Shown here: piece by piece, positions 7,951-17,229 of the stretch
How the letters are laid out: each line of letters begins with the position of its first letter
Numbering within the stretch: the stretch's first letter is position 1
IMG/VR virus record: IMGVR_UViG_3300010403_000003
Coordinates: 1-64,000 of that record
DNA from: a virus
Length of the DNA: 64,000 nt
Reading direction: 5' to 3' (one strand)
Made by a program: the position numbers and the translations under genes
Notes under the pieces: generated by a model
Databases searched by the model: none
The model's input: the letters and a program-made list of their open reading frames with translations, nothing else
Told to the model about the DNA's origin: nothing

Positions 7951-9232
7951 GTGTTTGCAATGGCAAGAGTGAACCGGTGTCCGGATCAAGGAACGATTCC
8001 CACGGCGGATTGTCGCCGAGTTTCGTCTTGATTGTATCGTACCGGCGACCACCCACGGCGAGGCGGCGGCGGCGCTCGTCGGCGGTGGCATACCAATCCC
8101 TATAAGAAACCGGATCGGGAGCGACTTCGCTTTGAGCGTTTCGAAAAACGGCGGTCAACGCCGGGTCGTTTTCGATGTAGTCGGCTGGAAAAAGCACCGG
8201 AGTTCGGTAACAGCGACACCCCCAAGCCATTATGCTTCCATCGCGAGGCGACTCCAATGGTGGGGCCGGACACTCATCCATACCCTTTTGGCCCGGTTTT
8301 GGGTCCAAGTAATAGATTTGGCCATTCCTGGCGGCGTGTGCGGGCCTAGTGTTTTCATCTAATACGCTGTGGATTTGCCATCCTTGAATCATGTCGCCTA
8401 AGCCGAGATGCGCCTCATGATTCGCTTCGTTGAACACTCTCAAGCTTTCGCTTCTCGCAATCCGCCGCGCAGTCGAACGCACCCCGTCAACCACCGGGAC
8501 CAAGTCCCGAGCAATCTGCGACGTCATCTTCCCTTGCGCCACGCCCTGCCCGACGATCTGCGCCAATTGCTGCGGCGTCGCCGAAGTCCGCGTGGCCCCC
8601 TCCAGCCGTTGCTCCCACGTCACCCCGGCCACGGGTGCGTAAACGATGCGGTTAACTTGCTCCTGCGACGGCGGCGGGAAGAGGAACCCGGCGAACGCCT
8701 CGCGCTTCTCTGCGGCGGACAATTCATCTTCGGTCGGTTCCGGTGCCGTGTATTCGGGCCGCACGCCGAAGCGAAAAGCCGGCTCGCCAGGCGATGTCAG
8801 TCCGAGCGCCCGCAAGACGATTTCGACGATGCCGGGTTTTTGCGGGCCGCTCGGCAAGACGCTGGGCCAGGTGTCGTCTTCGAGGAGCAGCGATTCTTGG
8901 GCCGGGGCGATACGCTGCAAGGCGGCGGCGCGGAGGTAATTCGTCGGGAGAATGCCGAGCGTTTCGAGGGCCGCACGATGACCGTGGCGCGTCATGCGGT
9001 CGAGCGAATGGGCGATGGATTGCTTAGCGACGGGAAGGATACCGGCGAGGGCCGTCTGGGCGTATTGCTGGGCACGGAAAGGAGATTGCTCCGAAATAGC
9101 GGCCATGAGGCGACGCCACTGGCTAATGATCTGGCGATCCACGGTGTTGGCGGCGCGGTCAGCCATCAGGACCGCGTCTATCTGGCGAGCCGTGGCGCGG
9201 GCGGCAATGCGGGAGGAAAGATGATTGCTCAA
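7841..9232 (-). CDS. Head morphogenesis protein, Mu gpF / SPP1 gp7 family
   Basis: 463 residues. The start is a TTG at 9232 overlapping the portal stop as TTGA. The family signature is at ~265-310: RIARSESLRVFNEANHEAH, GWQIHSVLDENTRPAH, then a GCRCYRTPV segment, as in minor head proteins that bind the portal and enter with DNA. Preceding region: SATPQQLAQIVGQGVAQG and TSQIARDL helices. It directly follows the portal gene, the usual order in such phages. Confidence 0.85.
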   Translation of the reverse strand: MSNHLSSRIAARATARQIDAVLMADRAANTVDRQIISQWRRLMAAISEQSPFRAQQYAQTALAGILPVAKQSIAHSLDRMTRHGHRAALETLGILPTNYLRAAALQRIAPAQESLLLEDDTWPSVLPSGPQKPGIVEIVLRALGLTSPGEPAFRFGVRPEYTAPEPTEDELSAAEKREAFAGFLFPPPSQEQVNRIVYAPVAGVTWEQRLEGATRTSATPQQLAQIVGQGVAQGKMTSQIARDLVPVVDGVRSTARRIARSESLRVFNEANHEAHLGLGDMIQGWQIHSVLDENTRPAHAARNGQIYYLDPKPGQKGMDECPAPPLESPRDGSIMAWGCRCYRTPVLFPADYIENDPALTAVFRNAQSEVAPDPVSYRDWYATADERRRRLAVGGRRYDTIKTKLGDNPPWESFLDPDTGSLLPLQTLSREHPETRTKRIGEVRGLIDQRAAALRRVLAFGSV

Positions 9233-12200
9233 ATGTTCGCCCTAAATCCTGATCCGACTCGATGAGCGATTGTCTGTAAAATCGTCTTTTTCAACTCAGC
9301 AAGAGTGCCTCTCGGAGTTACGCCCAAAACACGCTGCGCCGCGTCTTTCACTTGCCCATTTGGTAATACATCGAGGGCGGACCGCACTTTGTTTTGCAAC
9401 TCGGCCCAATCCGCCTGGAACCGCTCCGAGTCCTTTCCTTTCTCGTCGGCACTGATCTTGCGAGCCAAGACGCCGGCCTCCTCATGAAGTTTGGCCAACC
9501 CATCAGCCGAAGCGAATTCGCTGCCTCCATCCTTCTTGGGCGCTGTTTCGCTCGCCGGCTTCGCTCGCTCATGCTGTTCGCGGCGTGATTTGATTTTCTC
9601 GCCGATGCGATCAACCAGTTCGCTCTTAGTCCCGCGAACGTCATTGATCCCAAACTTGCCGGCAAGCAGTTTGATCTGCGGTACACTCATCTCGTTCGAG
9701 ATCGACGCCATCGCCGCATCAACCTTCTCGAAAAGCTTGTCATCGGTCAGTGCCGAATCAAAAAGCTTCTTGACGTGCTCGTGCGCGGCGTCCAGCGTGG
9801 CGGCGTCTTCGGCCTTCTCGTGGGGCTTCGCCTTGACGACGTTTTCGGGGGCTGGCGCGGCGTTGGGAGCGGCCGGAAGTGGCTTCGGCATGTCCTTCGC
9901 TGAAGCCAATCTTTCCAATTCTTCCTTAATCATTTTAGCGACATCGTATTTCTCACGAAATGTTTTTTCAGCAACATCCTCCCAATGCTCATCGCCGATC
10001 ATGCCATTCTGGTCAGCCGTAGCCTCGACCTGATTGTACACCTTGTCGGCGGCTTTTTTGGCGGAAGGGAAGGCGGTTGAATAATCAAAGGCTCCGTCCA
10101 GAAAATCAGTTATCACGGCTTCGATGGTCGTTTTGCCGCTACGAACGTCGTTTGCGACTTCGCGGAACCAGCTTTTATTTGGTTTGAATGGCTGATTTGC
10201 GCTTTCCTCCTTCGCCGGCTCCCCAAACTCCTTCCCCAAGTCGAAATCGCCGATATCGTGATGCGTCGCCAATCCCGCCAGCGCCACCTTCGCCGCCATC
10301 GCCTTCCGTTGCGCCGCCGGGTCCGCATCGTCCGCGTGCTTCGCGATCGCCTCTTCGAGTTTCGCCTTCGCGTCCTTGCCCCAAAGTTTCACGGCCTGCT
10401 CGGCGAGGTCTTTCGCCTTCGGGTGGCTCGCGTGGCTGACGTCGATTGCCGTCGGGCCGGCGACGTGATGGCCGTCTTGGTAGTGTTGCTTGTGTCCGAG
10501 GCGGTCGGTGAGGACGCCGGTGAAGCCGGATTCGAGGAGGAAGGCTTCGAAATCTTCACTCTCGACGACCGGCTCCGACTCATCCGCCATCACCGCCACC
10601 ATGAACTCCTTGCCGAGTCGCGCGATCTCTTCGGGCGTCAGCGTCGCCTCTTCGCTCTCCATGGCCGGCGTTCCTTTGCCCTTGAACCATCGCACCAGTT
10701 CCGCGACCGCGACAATGGGCGCAGGCCCGATGATCGTCCCCCCAGGCAAGGGAAATGCCGCAATCCCAGCGCCAATAATCGCCAACGCCGTCGGCCGGCC
10801 ATAGCGCGCCTCGAGGCGATCATAATGCCCTTTCACTTTCACCTTGGCCGCTTGCATCACCTTCGCGGGAATCTTGCTGGCATAGCTGGCCCAGGTTTCG
10901 ACGTGCTTGTCTGGAGATGCCGGTGCGTCTTTCGGAGCGGCTACTTGCTTGCCGTTTTGCCAGTGGTGGCCATGGGCGTCTATGCCGGTGAAATTTTCGA
11001 GGACGTCGCGCGATTCCCTTAACGGCCCCTTAAGCTTCAAAATCATATTGAAATTGTCGTCGCCTCTTTTAATGCCATGATCGAGCATGGCTTGCAAGCG
11101 AGCGTTCTCTGCTTCTCGCCCTTTTCTTCCTAGTCGTGGGCGCTCATTCACCTGTTGCATCTCGATTTCGCCGCGATCCCACATCCCCTGCAATTGCTTG
11201 TGAAATTCGGGGAGAGTCAGCGGTGCATCGCCCGCTTTTTGCCGGTCATGATTTACTTGCGCGAAAGCCCGATGGATATCGATTAAGCCGTCTTGGAATT
11301 GCGGCATCCTTTTAAGCAAGTCCAAAGACTGATGAATCTGCTCATCGGCCGGCTTTCCGCTTCCAGATTTCTGCGTGGCATTGGCGGCAGGCGCAGCCGC
11401 TTGAGCCGTGTCGCCTTTTTCAAGCTCCATCTCGATACGGCCAAGGACTGTCGTGTAATCCATGTATTTACGTTTAGCTTCCTCGATCTTAGCCTTCGCC
11501 TTGTCTCCGTATTTCTGTATCAGTTGATCCGCATAGCCGCGTATTTTGTCTGGCGACGTTGCGTCCTTTGCCGCATCGCGCTGAACACCCGGCTTGTTAA
11601 GGTCGTCTCGCGCGACCTGCTTACCGTCGGACCATTTGTGCCCGTGGGAATCAATTCCGGTGAAACCAGCCTCCATCAGTTCCAACGATTCGAGACTGGC
11701 GAGCATCCCAGCCAACGGATCGCCGCCGCTCGGCTGTGGCCCACCCGATGGCCCCCCTCCTCCACCACCAAACGGATCGCCCCCATCCCCCGGCATCGGC
11801 AGCGCCCCGCCCTGTTGCCCAAACTTCGCGTCAAACTCCTCGTTGTTCGCCGCCTCATGGTCCGGGTCCAATCCCCGCTCGCCCTGCGCCGTCTTGACGC
11901 TTTTAATCTTCGTACCGATGAGAATCTGATCTTCCTGCGCCGTTTGCAGCGGATCGCGAACGCTGATCGTGGGGGCCGTCACTTGCAACTCGACGACGTC
12001 GAGTGTGTTTTCGGCAAGCAGGCCGCACTTCATGCCCCACTTGATGGCGCGGAGGACGATGATCATGAAAGCGGTCTTGAAATGGCCTTGCGTGACTTCG
12101 GACGCGATAACGAAGGGCGCGCCAGCTTCTTTTGAGGAGCTGTAATTTGCGTTCGAGGCATCGCCCGTCATGTACTCGGGCGCAGCGAACACGGCTCCGC

Positions 12201-13431
12201 ATTGCCGCAGATCGCCCTGCAAAACCTCCAAGTGCTCGCTCGCTCCCACCGCTTGCGGCCACACCGGCTTTTGCCCCATCGGAATCCGCCGCGTCGATCC
12301 CGGCCGCGTGCGTTCCTGCGTCTCGGTTTTCCCGCTGACCGGGTTCGTGAATTGCCGCTCGGATAAGCGCGTGGCCAGCGATTGCACCTGGGCCTCGCTC
12401 GCCACCTCATGCTGCCAGATTTCAGCCGTCGCCGCGCGGACGCCGCTCGACGTGCTCACGTTCCGCATAAGCTTGGACGCCCGCTCCAATGAATCGACCA
12501 TGTCGAGCGAGAACGCCGGCAGGCCCCGCTTCGTCGCCGCGTCCTCTTCGAGATTCTTGAGATGCACAATCTCCGACGCCGGCACATATTCGCCCTCTTG
12601 CCCGTCGTTGCGGGTGCCCTTGTACTTGACGTAGTATTCCTTGATGTCCTCTTCGTCTTCGAAAGGTTCCGTCTGGTGGCGCATGCCGTAAGACCAGCCC
12701 GTGCCGTCCCCGGATTGCGGCGGGTCCGTCACCTGCTCCGGTTCCACGAACCGCACAAAAGTCATGCCCCGAAGTTCACTTTCCTCGTCCTCCACGAAGA
12801 AAAGCCGAAAGATCGTCTCGCCATCGCGCCACACGCGGCGGCCCGATTCCCACTCGCGCGATGAACTAACAATCGACGCATCGGGGTCCGGGTTGACGCT
12901 CGCAGTGAAGCGATTCGTCATCAGGAATTTGTCAACGAATGCCTGGGTTTGCTTGACGATTTGTGTGTCTTGCGGGTTCGCCTGGACGCCGGGCGACTCG
13001 GGGGCGGCGTCCCGGTTTTCTTTCGGTTGGATTTCGTACGTGAAGCCTTTGCCGATGTTGTGCGTTAATAGGTTGAAGAGAAGGCTTCGCGCATAGGAAT
13101 TCTTGCGGGATATGATGCGCGAGCGTTGGCGATACTGGCCCAACTCAAATTCGTTCCGCCAAATCGGATAATTGTCCCCGCGCTTGCGATCGCTGACGAC
13201 CGAAACGGGCAGCCAATATCCGGAACCCGCATTGCCGTAGCGCTCTTGGAAGAGGTCGAATAGCGCGTCCGAGCCGCCGAACCCGTCGTACATTTGCGCC
13301 CACATGACGGATTCGACGAGTCGCCGCGCCCGCTCTTGGCTCTCCAAAAGCGACTGTTCTTGCGGCGGTTTTTGCTCGCCGTTTGGGGGTTTTCCGTTGG
13401 CCGGCTCGGGAGTGGCGGTGTCGGTTGGCAT
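9229..13431 (-). CDS. Portal protein with very long repeat-bearing C-terminal extension
   Basis: 1400 residues from an ATG at 13431 (a TTG at 13467 is possible), about 2.5 times a normal portal. Residues ~30-550 carry the portal: RSRIISRKNSYARSLLFNLL, VRFVEPEQVTDPP, YVPASEIVHLKN and PEYMTGDASNANYSSSKEAG, as in lambda-type portals. The rest (~560-1400) is an extension with three copies of a small motif, FTGIDSHGHKWSDGKQV near 594, FTGIDAHGHHWQNGKQV near 819 and a variant, FTGVLTDRLGHKQHYQDG, near 979. It also has a Gly/Ala hydrophobic stretch near 890 (LAIIGAGIAAFPLPGG) and a SAP-like helix pair (MSVPQIKLLAGKFGI) near 1265. The extension is a single open frame without stops. Confidence 0.85.
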   Translation of the reverse strand: MPTDTATPEPANGKPPNGEQKPPQEQSLLESQERARRLVESVMWAQMYDGFGGSDALFDLFQERYGNAGSGYWLPVSVVSDRKRGDNYPIWRNEFELGQYRQRSRIISRKNSYARSLLFNLLTHNIGKGFTYEIQPKENRDAAPESPGVQANPQDTQIVKQTQAFVDKFLMTNRFTASVNPDPDASIVSSSREWESGRRVWRDGETIFRLFFVEDEESELRGMTFVRFVEPEQVTDPPQSGDGTGWSYGMRHQTEPFEDEEDIKEYYVKYKGTRNDGQEGEYVPASEIVHLKNLEEDAATKRGLPAFSLDMVDSLERASKLMRNVSTSSGVRAATAEIWQHEVASEAQVQSLATRLSERQFTNPVSGKTETQERTRPGSTRRIPMGQKPVWPQAVGASEHLEVLQGDLRQCGAVFAAPEYMTGDASNANYSSSKEAGAPFVIASEVTQGHFKTAFMIIVLRAIKWGMKCGLLAENTLDVVELQVTAPTISVRDPLQTAQEDQILIGTKIKSVKTAQGERGLDPDHEAANNEEFDAKFGQQGGALPMPGDGGDPFGGGGGGPSGGPQPSGGDPLAGMLASLESLELMEAGFTGIDSHGHKWSDGKQVARDDLNKPGVQRDAAKDATSPDKIRGYADQLIQKYGDKAKAKIEEAKRKYMDYTTVLGRIEMELEKGDTAQAAAPAANATQKSGSGKPADEQIHQSLDLLKRMPQFQDGLIDIHRAFAQVNHDRQKAGDAPLTLPEFHKQLQGMWDRGEIEMQQVNERPRLGRKGREAENARLQAMLDHGIKRGDDNFNMILKLKGPLRESRDVLENFTGIDAHGHHWQNGKQVAAPKDAPASPDKHVETWASYASKIPAKVMQAAKVKVKGHYDRLEARYGRPTALAIIGAGIAAFPLPGGTIIGPAPIVAVAELVRWFKGKGTPAMESEEATLTPEEIARLGKEFMVAVMADESEPVVESEDFEAFLLESGFTGVLTDRLGHKQHYQDGHHVAGPTAIDVSHASHPKAKDLAEQAVKLWGKDAKAKLEEAIAKHADDADPAAQRKAMAAKVALAGLATHHDIGDFDLGKEFGEPAKEESANQPFKPNKSWFREVANDVRSGKTTIEAVITDFLDGAFDYSTAFPSAKKAADKVYNQVEATADQNGMIGDEHWEDVAEKTFREKYDVAKMIKEELERLASAKDMPKPLPAAPNAAPAPENVVKAKPHEKAEDAATLDAAHEHVKKLFDSALTDDKLFEKVDAAMASISNEMSVPQIKLLAGKFGINDVRGTKSELVDRIGEKIKSRREQHERAKPASETAPKKDGGSEFASADGLAKLHEEAGVLARKISADEKGKDSERFQADWAELQNKVRSALDVLPNGQVKDAAQRVLGVTPRGTLAELKKTILQTIAHRVGSGFRANI

Positions 13432-13463
13432 ATTTGGAAGATATGCCAGAATGGGTTGTTCTC

Positions 13464-13694
13464 TCAATTTGCTGGACTACTCATCGCGGGAACCATAACT
13501 GGCCAATCATTCGGCTTGGCTTCGGCAATTCCCAACTTAACCATGAGATCGGCGTAAAACGTCGCGTAAATGTCCGCCTCGCATGGATGATCGATCCTGA
13601 TTCGACTCGCCGACGCCGACAAGTCGCCTTCCGTTTTGAAACGGGTAAAAATACCGGCTCGCCGATATGCTTGTGCTCGTTGGATAGCGAACAA
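13464..13694 (-). CDS. Small protein between TerL and portal (uncertain frame)
   Basis: The frame gives 76 residues from a TTG at 13694, ending CEADIYATFYADLMVKLGIAEAKPND. Another minus frame (13537-13746) starts with ATG and encodes MEKDVVFFNGIEFVRYPTS, which resembles the N-terminus of phage HNH-type proteins before becoming unconvincing. The region could be one small gene or a frameshifted HNH remnant whose two halves lie in different frames. Confidence 0.4.
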   Translation of the reverse strand: MFAIQRAQAYRRAGIFTRFKTEGDLSASASRIRIDHPCEADIYATFYADLMVKLGIAEAKPNDWPVMVPAMSSPAN

Positions 13695-13753
13695 ACTCTA
13701 TCCCATTAAAAAAGACGACATCTTTTTCCATGGTGGTATTATACACGCTAACA

Positions 13754-15040
13754 TTACTGCGTCAACTCTTGGCTAGGTAGAAGTGATGCGAGGACGACGG
13801 CGTCGGCCTTATCGGGCGACCGATTGTTCGGCAGCCGCTTCTTGATATCGTCCTTCTTCTCAATGATAACGAGGCCCCCAGGCGATTTCCACGTCGGCGC
13901 ACAAAGCTCTTGCAAAAGCTCTCGGTCGGGCGGCAACGCCACTTCGAAGCCGTTCGCAGGGTCAAGCAATTCTCTAAAGGACCAATAAGCAAACGCTCTT
14001 ACGTTGCGAAAACTCAAGATGCCGGTGCGGTCCCGCGCCTTCGTCCGAACACCGAAGTCGATCCCAAAGGCATTCATGCCCGCCTGCCCGCAAGCCTCGG
14101 CGGCCGGCGCACCGTAACCGATGCAATCCACGAGCACCATCGCCCCCGGCCACACTCGCAACGCTTCCTTGATCTTGAGCGCCGCCATGGCCCCGCTCGG
14201 CGTCTGGCTCCCTTCGTAGCAAATTAACTCCCCGAACCAGTGCCGATGACGCGGGGCGAGAATAGTGCGATCGGCCCCACCGTGCGCGATGTCGCAGCCG
14301 AGCGCGTCCATCGGTTCGCCGCGGTGCCCGTCCGGCGTCCAGCGCTCTTGGGCAATGCGGACCCACGATTCGGGGATGACTTGGGAGCTGTCGTCCTCGG
14401 CAACGAACTCGCCACCGAGTTCCTGACGGGCGAAGTTGCCGGTGTAGACCTTGGCGAGATTCGAAGCGAAATCTTGATGGACGAACGGGTTATCGGATGT
14501 CTTGGCGTGGAAGATTTCTGTGTTGGGTTGCTGTGTGCCGAAGGCGTCGTATGTCCAGTGGGCTAACCCTTTTGGGGTCATTGTCGCTGTCAAGAATCCC
14601 AACTCGCCTTTCTCACGGAGCGAACCGAGTACGATCTCATAGGCTGCCTGGTCCATCAGCGAAGCTTCGTCGAGCCATGCGCCGGAGAGATTTGGTCCGC
14701 GAAGCGTCTCCGGGTTTTCCGTCGAGCGAAAGCGAATCACCTGCCCCTCGGTGAGCGTCACGTTAGGATGCGGCGTCATCCGTGCCGACCGCCATACGCC
14801 AATCTCTTGAGCAAGAGTGCGGAACGTCGGCAGCGTCGTATCTTCGAGAATGGTATAGGTAGGCGAACAGACGATATAGGTGCGGCCGGGGCGGGCGCGA
14901 ATAATCAAATCGTAAGCACCGACCCACGACTTGCCAGAACCGCGACCAGCGACGAAACCGCGCCGCAATGCCTTACTCTGCCGGAATCTCGCTTGCTCCC
15001 GGTAGAGTTTGATCCGCAGCGTCACCCTGTCCTGGCTCAA
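13754..15040 (-). CDS. terL: Terminase large subunit
   Basis: 428 residues. Walker A AGRGSGKS at 31-38, Walker B region SGAWLDEAS at 118-126 with the acidic pair D123/E124, and a C-terminal RNase H-like nuclease with GCDIAHGG near 250, MVLVDCIGYG near 308 and SPDKADAVVLAS near 415. It packages DNA into proheads through the portal. The start is a TTG at 15040, chosen because GAGG lies six bases upstream and no ATG follows nearby. It overlaps the TerS gene by 68 bases. Confidence 0.93.
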   Translation of the reverse strand: MSQDRVTLRIKLYREQARFRQSKALRRGFVAGRGSGKSWVGAYDLIIRARPGRTYIVCSPTYTILEDTTLPTFRTLAQEIGVWRSARMTPHPNVTLTEGQVIRFRSTENPETLRGPNLSGAWLDEASLMDQAAYEIVLGSLREKGELGFLTATMTPKGLAHWTYDAFGTQQPNTEIFHAKTSDNPFVHQDFASNLAKVYTGNFARQELGGEFVAEDDSSQVIPESWVRIAQERWTPDGHRGEPMDALGCDIAHGGADRTILAPRHRHWFGELICYEGSQTPSGAMAALKIKEALRVWPGAMVLVDCIGYGAPAAEACGQAGMNAFGIDFGVRTKARDRTGILSFRNVRAFAYWSFRELLDPANGFEVALPPDRELLQELCAPTWKSPGGLVIIEKKDDIKKRLPNNRSPDKADAVVLASLLPSQELTQ

Positions 15041-15368
15041 CGACTTCCTCGATGATGGTCAGTTTCTTCGCTTCGTTGATGTCGAGTTCTTGTTTCTCGA
15101 AATACCCCCGGTCCTTGCCGAGTGTCATGAGCGTCCGGTTGATGGCCCACGGTTCGTTCCTCTTCACGGCCGCGATCAGCCGCAACTCGGCCTCATCGAC
15201 GAACTCGCCGCGCTGCATCTTTATTTCGGCTGCGACCTTCGGGCAAGACTTGGCCCTTAATGAAATCGTTTCATGGTTGCAGCCGAGATGTCGCGCCGCG
15301 AGGTAAACCATTCCCTTCGTGTGCTTTAGGGCGGCGAGTATTTCCTCGTTGGTGTAACGGCGCGCCAT
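14973..15368 (-). CDS. terS: Terminase small subunit
   Basis: 131 residues from an ATG at 15368. The N-terminal ~50 residues form an HTH (TNEEILAALKHTKGMVYLAARHLGCNHE-type repeat of helices), a typical TerS DNA-binding domain. Then comes an oligomerisation-like helix (EAELRLIAAVKRNEPWAI) and an acidic tail. It immediately precedes and overlaps terL. The assignment rests on fold pattern and position. Confidence 0.78.
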   Translation of the reverse strand: MARRYTNEEILAALKHTKGMVYLAARHLGCNHETISLRAKSCPKVAAEIKMQRGEFVDEAELRLIAAVKRNEPWAINRTLMTLGKDRGYFEKQELDINEAKKLTIIEEVVEPGQGDAADQTLPGASEIPAE

Positions 15369-15414
15369 GGCTTCATAGTAGCGGAAGTAGCGGGATAGGG
15401 ATAGTAATGATTAA

Positions 15415-16297
15415 CTATTCGCTAGGCGATTCTTCAACATCACCCATTTCGACAGGCCCGCACGCCGCCGTCGCTTTCTTGGGGTCGCCCTTGACGAACA
15501 CAAGCACGTTTTGATGCGTCTTGCCAAGCTTCCGCCCGCTCTCGAATTGCCGCCCTACGCGAATCGGCAGGGAGCCAACGGACGTAATGAGGACAGCGTC
15601 ATTGTACAGTTTAGCCCCGGCATCTTGAAACGCCGCTATCGTGTCGCTGATGAAATTTCGGTACATGCCTTTCTTGTCGCGAACATCGCCGACGACGAAG
15701 CACGCGAAGCGGTCCTCGGCCAGCATGGCGACGCTCGCGGCGACGATTTCCCGGTAAGCGGCAAGGAACGCCGCGTAATCGAGCGTTGAAAGGTCCGCCG
15801 GGTCGTCGCTGTAAACCTCAAGATCGGCGTAGGGCGGGCATGAGAAAACGAGGTCGTATTGGCCGGGTGCGAGCGTCGCAACGTTGCGGCTGTCGCCCAC
15901 GATCCATCGCGGCGGGTTCTCGGGCGTGATCGTGGCCGCTTGCTGCTCGTTCGCGGCGATTTGCTCCGGGCGCAGATCGATCCCGGTGTATTTCCGCCCC
16001 AGCTTGGCGGCCACGATGCCGCGCACGGAGCCACCGGCGAATGGGTCGAGGACAGCGCCACCGGGCGGGCAGAACCATCGATAGGCTAACTCACAGAGAA
16101 CGGGGTCGAAGATTGATGTGCCTGATTGCTCAGCGCACATGCCCCCCCCCCCCGATATCTCCACTGGCGATTTTGTCGTTGACCCACTCTCGAGTGTTGA
16201 TGTTGAGGCTTCTTGGCACTTTGCCCCCCCCCTGTTTGAAGTTTGCGGCCAAATCACCAGGAGCTCCGCTGCCAAACGTCCGCGCGTTTTTTCCCAT
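15415..16297 (-). CDS. DNA methyltransferase, frame broken at a 12-base G tract (phase-variable-like)
   Basis: From the tract to 15415 the frame encodes a full methyltransferase core: TSIFDPVLCELAYRW, VLDPFAGGSVRGIVAAKLG (SAM site), YTGIDL, FSCPPYADLEVYSDDPADLS (SCPPY catalytic motif) and GKTHQNVLVFVKGDPKK. The natural N-terminus appears in another frame, from ATG at 16297 (MGKNARTFGSG, then VPRSLNINTREWVNDKIASG). It hits TGA at 16130-16132 after the G12 tract at 16142-16153. Removing one G, or adding two, joins both parts into one protein. As sequenced the gene is OFF from 16297; a TTG at 16275 opens the core frame but makes an odd N-terminus. The alternative is a homopolymer sequencing error. 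Confidence 0.8.
16142..16153. repeat. C12/G12 homopolymer tract in methyltransferase gene
   Basis: Twelve consecutive C on the plus strand (G in the coding strand). The tract sits exactly between the N-terminal and core parts of the methyltransferase. Length 11 or 14 would keep one frame. Such tracts are classic slipped-strand switches in surface and modification genes. Confidence 0.9.
16224..16232. repeat. C9/G9 homopolymer tract near methyltransferase start
   Basis: Nine consecutive C on the plus strand, inside the N-terminal part of the methyltransferase (codes KQGGGK in the 16297 frame). At nine bases both flanks read naturally in that frame. It gives a second possible slippage site 70 bp upstream of the G12 tract. 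Confidence 0.85.
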
Positions 16298-16340
16298 CTG
16301 GAGTTGCCCGCTTACGTCTAGGTGCTAAACTCTGGTCACC

Positions 16341-16547
16341 ATGAAACCGCACGAACGCCGCCAATGTGACGCCTATCCCTATTTTAAGCTGGCCGCCTGG
16401 GATGCCCGCTCATTTACGTTTCGCGATGGCAAGCAAGCCCACCCTAGCGAGTCCGCTGCCAAGCAAGAGGCCCGAAAGCCCGGCAAGTATCGCGTGAGCG
16501 TCGTCACCGCCGCAGGGCGAACTGATCTTGAGCCGTTCGCCATTTGA
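16341..16547 (+). CDS. Small plus-strand protein with TFRDGK-AHP motif
   Basis: 68 residues on the opposite strand to its neighbours: SFTFRDGKQAHPSESAAKQEAR, then GKYRVSVVTAAGRTDLEPF (read in two parts). It looks like a compact beta-hairpin domain and resembles small proteins I associate with planctomycete genomes, unchecked. It ends one base before the PLP-fold gene's stop, so it converges on that gene and diverges from the methyltransferase start. Confidence 0.6.
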   Translation: MKPHERRQCDAYPYFKLAAWDARSFTFRDGKQAHPSESAAKQEARKPGKYRVSVVTAAGRTDLEPFAI

Positions 16548-16548
16548 A

Positions 16549-17229
16549 TCACTTCGCGACATTCCAGAACAGTGCCCCCGGCGATGCGTACTGGCGAATA
16601 AACCGCCACGCTTTCGCGTCATAATTCGCGCACGACGGAAATGGCGGCGGATGCTTTGCTGGGTCGTCAAACTTTTCTGGTGCGTTCCAGATTGCCGCCC
16701 GCCCAACATTCGGCATCGCTCCGATTCGCACGGCATGAAAGCGGGCATTCGGCCACGCTTTTTGCAAGCTGAGCGAGAGCGTTCCGCTACCCGCGACAGT
16801 CCAAACCTCGGCCGGCTCTTCGATTTGCTGCGCGAGCTCCGCGATTGCCAAGCGGATCGCCGGCGTATCCAAGCCGAACGGCAGCAACTTCGCCCCGCTG
16901 ACGCTACAATAATCCGCCGCACGCTTGCGGACGACGCTCATATAGCCGGCTGGCCCCACTTCGATGATTTTCGCGCCGGCCGCGATAGCTTCAAGCGTTC
17001 GCGGGTGCTTTGCCTTGCGTGCGGCACAAAAGATCGTTGCACGCTTGCCATAATCGCGGGCGCAATAAGCGAGGGCGACTTGGGCATAGCCTTGAACCGG
17101 CGAGGCATACACATATTCGGAATGCGAATCAAAGAGAATTGGAACGACGCGGGCCTTCGTGCCGCCCTCTACAACGTCGTCGCGAACTACGCGGATGCCG
17201 GCGATGTCGTCAATCCTGACCGGCAGCAT
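16549..17229 (-). CDS. PLP-dependent fold type II-like protein
   Basis: 226 residues from an ATG at 17229, overlapping the ParB-like gene by 20 bases. VRDDVVEGGTKARVVPIL (Lys25) matches the 'RDD...GGNK-RK' block that carries the PLP lysine in ACC deaminase and D-cysteine desulfhydrase. EYVYASPVQGYAQVALAYC and WTVAGSGTLSLSLQKAWP follow the same fold order. It ends with PPPFPSCANYDAKAWRFI and SPGALFWNVA. It is shorter than the enzymes (~330), so it may be a reduced enzyme or a binding protein. Sitting between a ParB-like protein and a methyltransferase, it may act in DNA-base modification; that is inference. Confidence 0.65.
   Translation of the reverse strand: MLPVRIDDIAGIRVVRDDVVEGGTKARVVPILFDSHSEYVYASPVQGYAQVALAYCARDYGKRATIFCAARKAKHPRTLEAIAAGAKIIEVGPAGYMSVVRKRAADYCSVSGAKLLPFGLDTPAIRLAIAELAQQIEEPAEVWTVAGSGTLSLSLQKAWPNARFHAVRIGAMPNVGRAAIWNAPEKFDDPAKHPPPFPSCANYDAKAWRFIRQYASPGALFWNVAK

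Noticed and set aside
8408-9265. 285-codon plus-strand open frame
   Set aside because: Shadow of the gpF-like gene, Arg-rich and without recognisable motifs.
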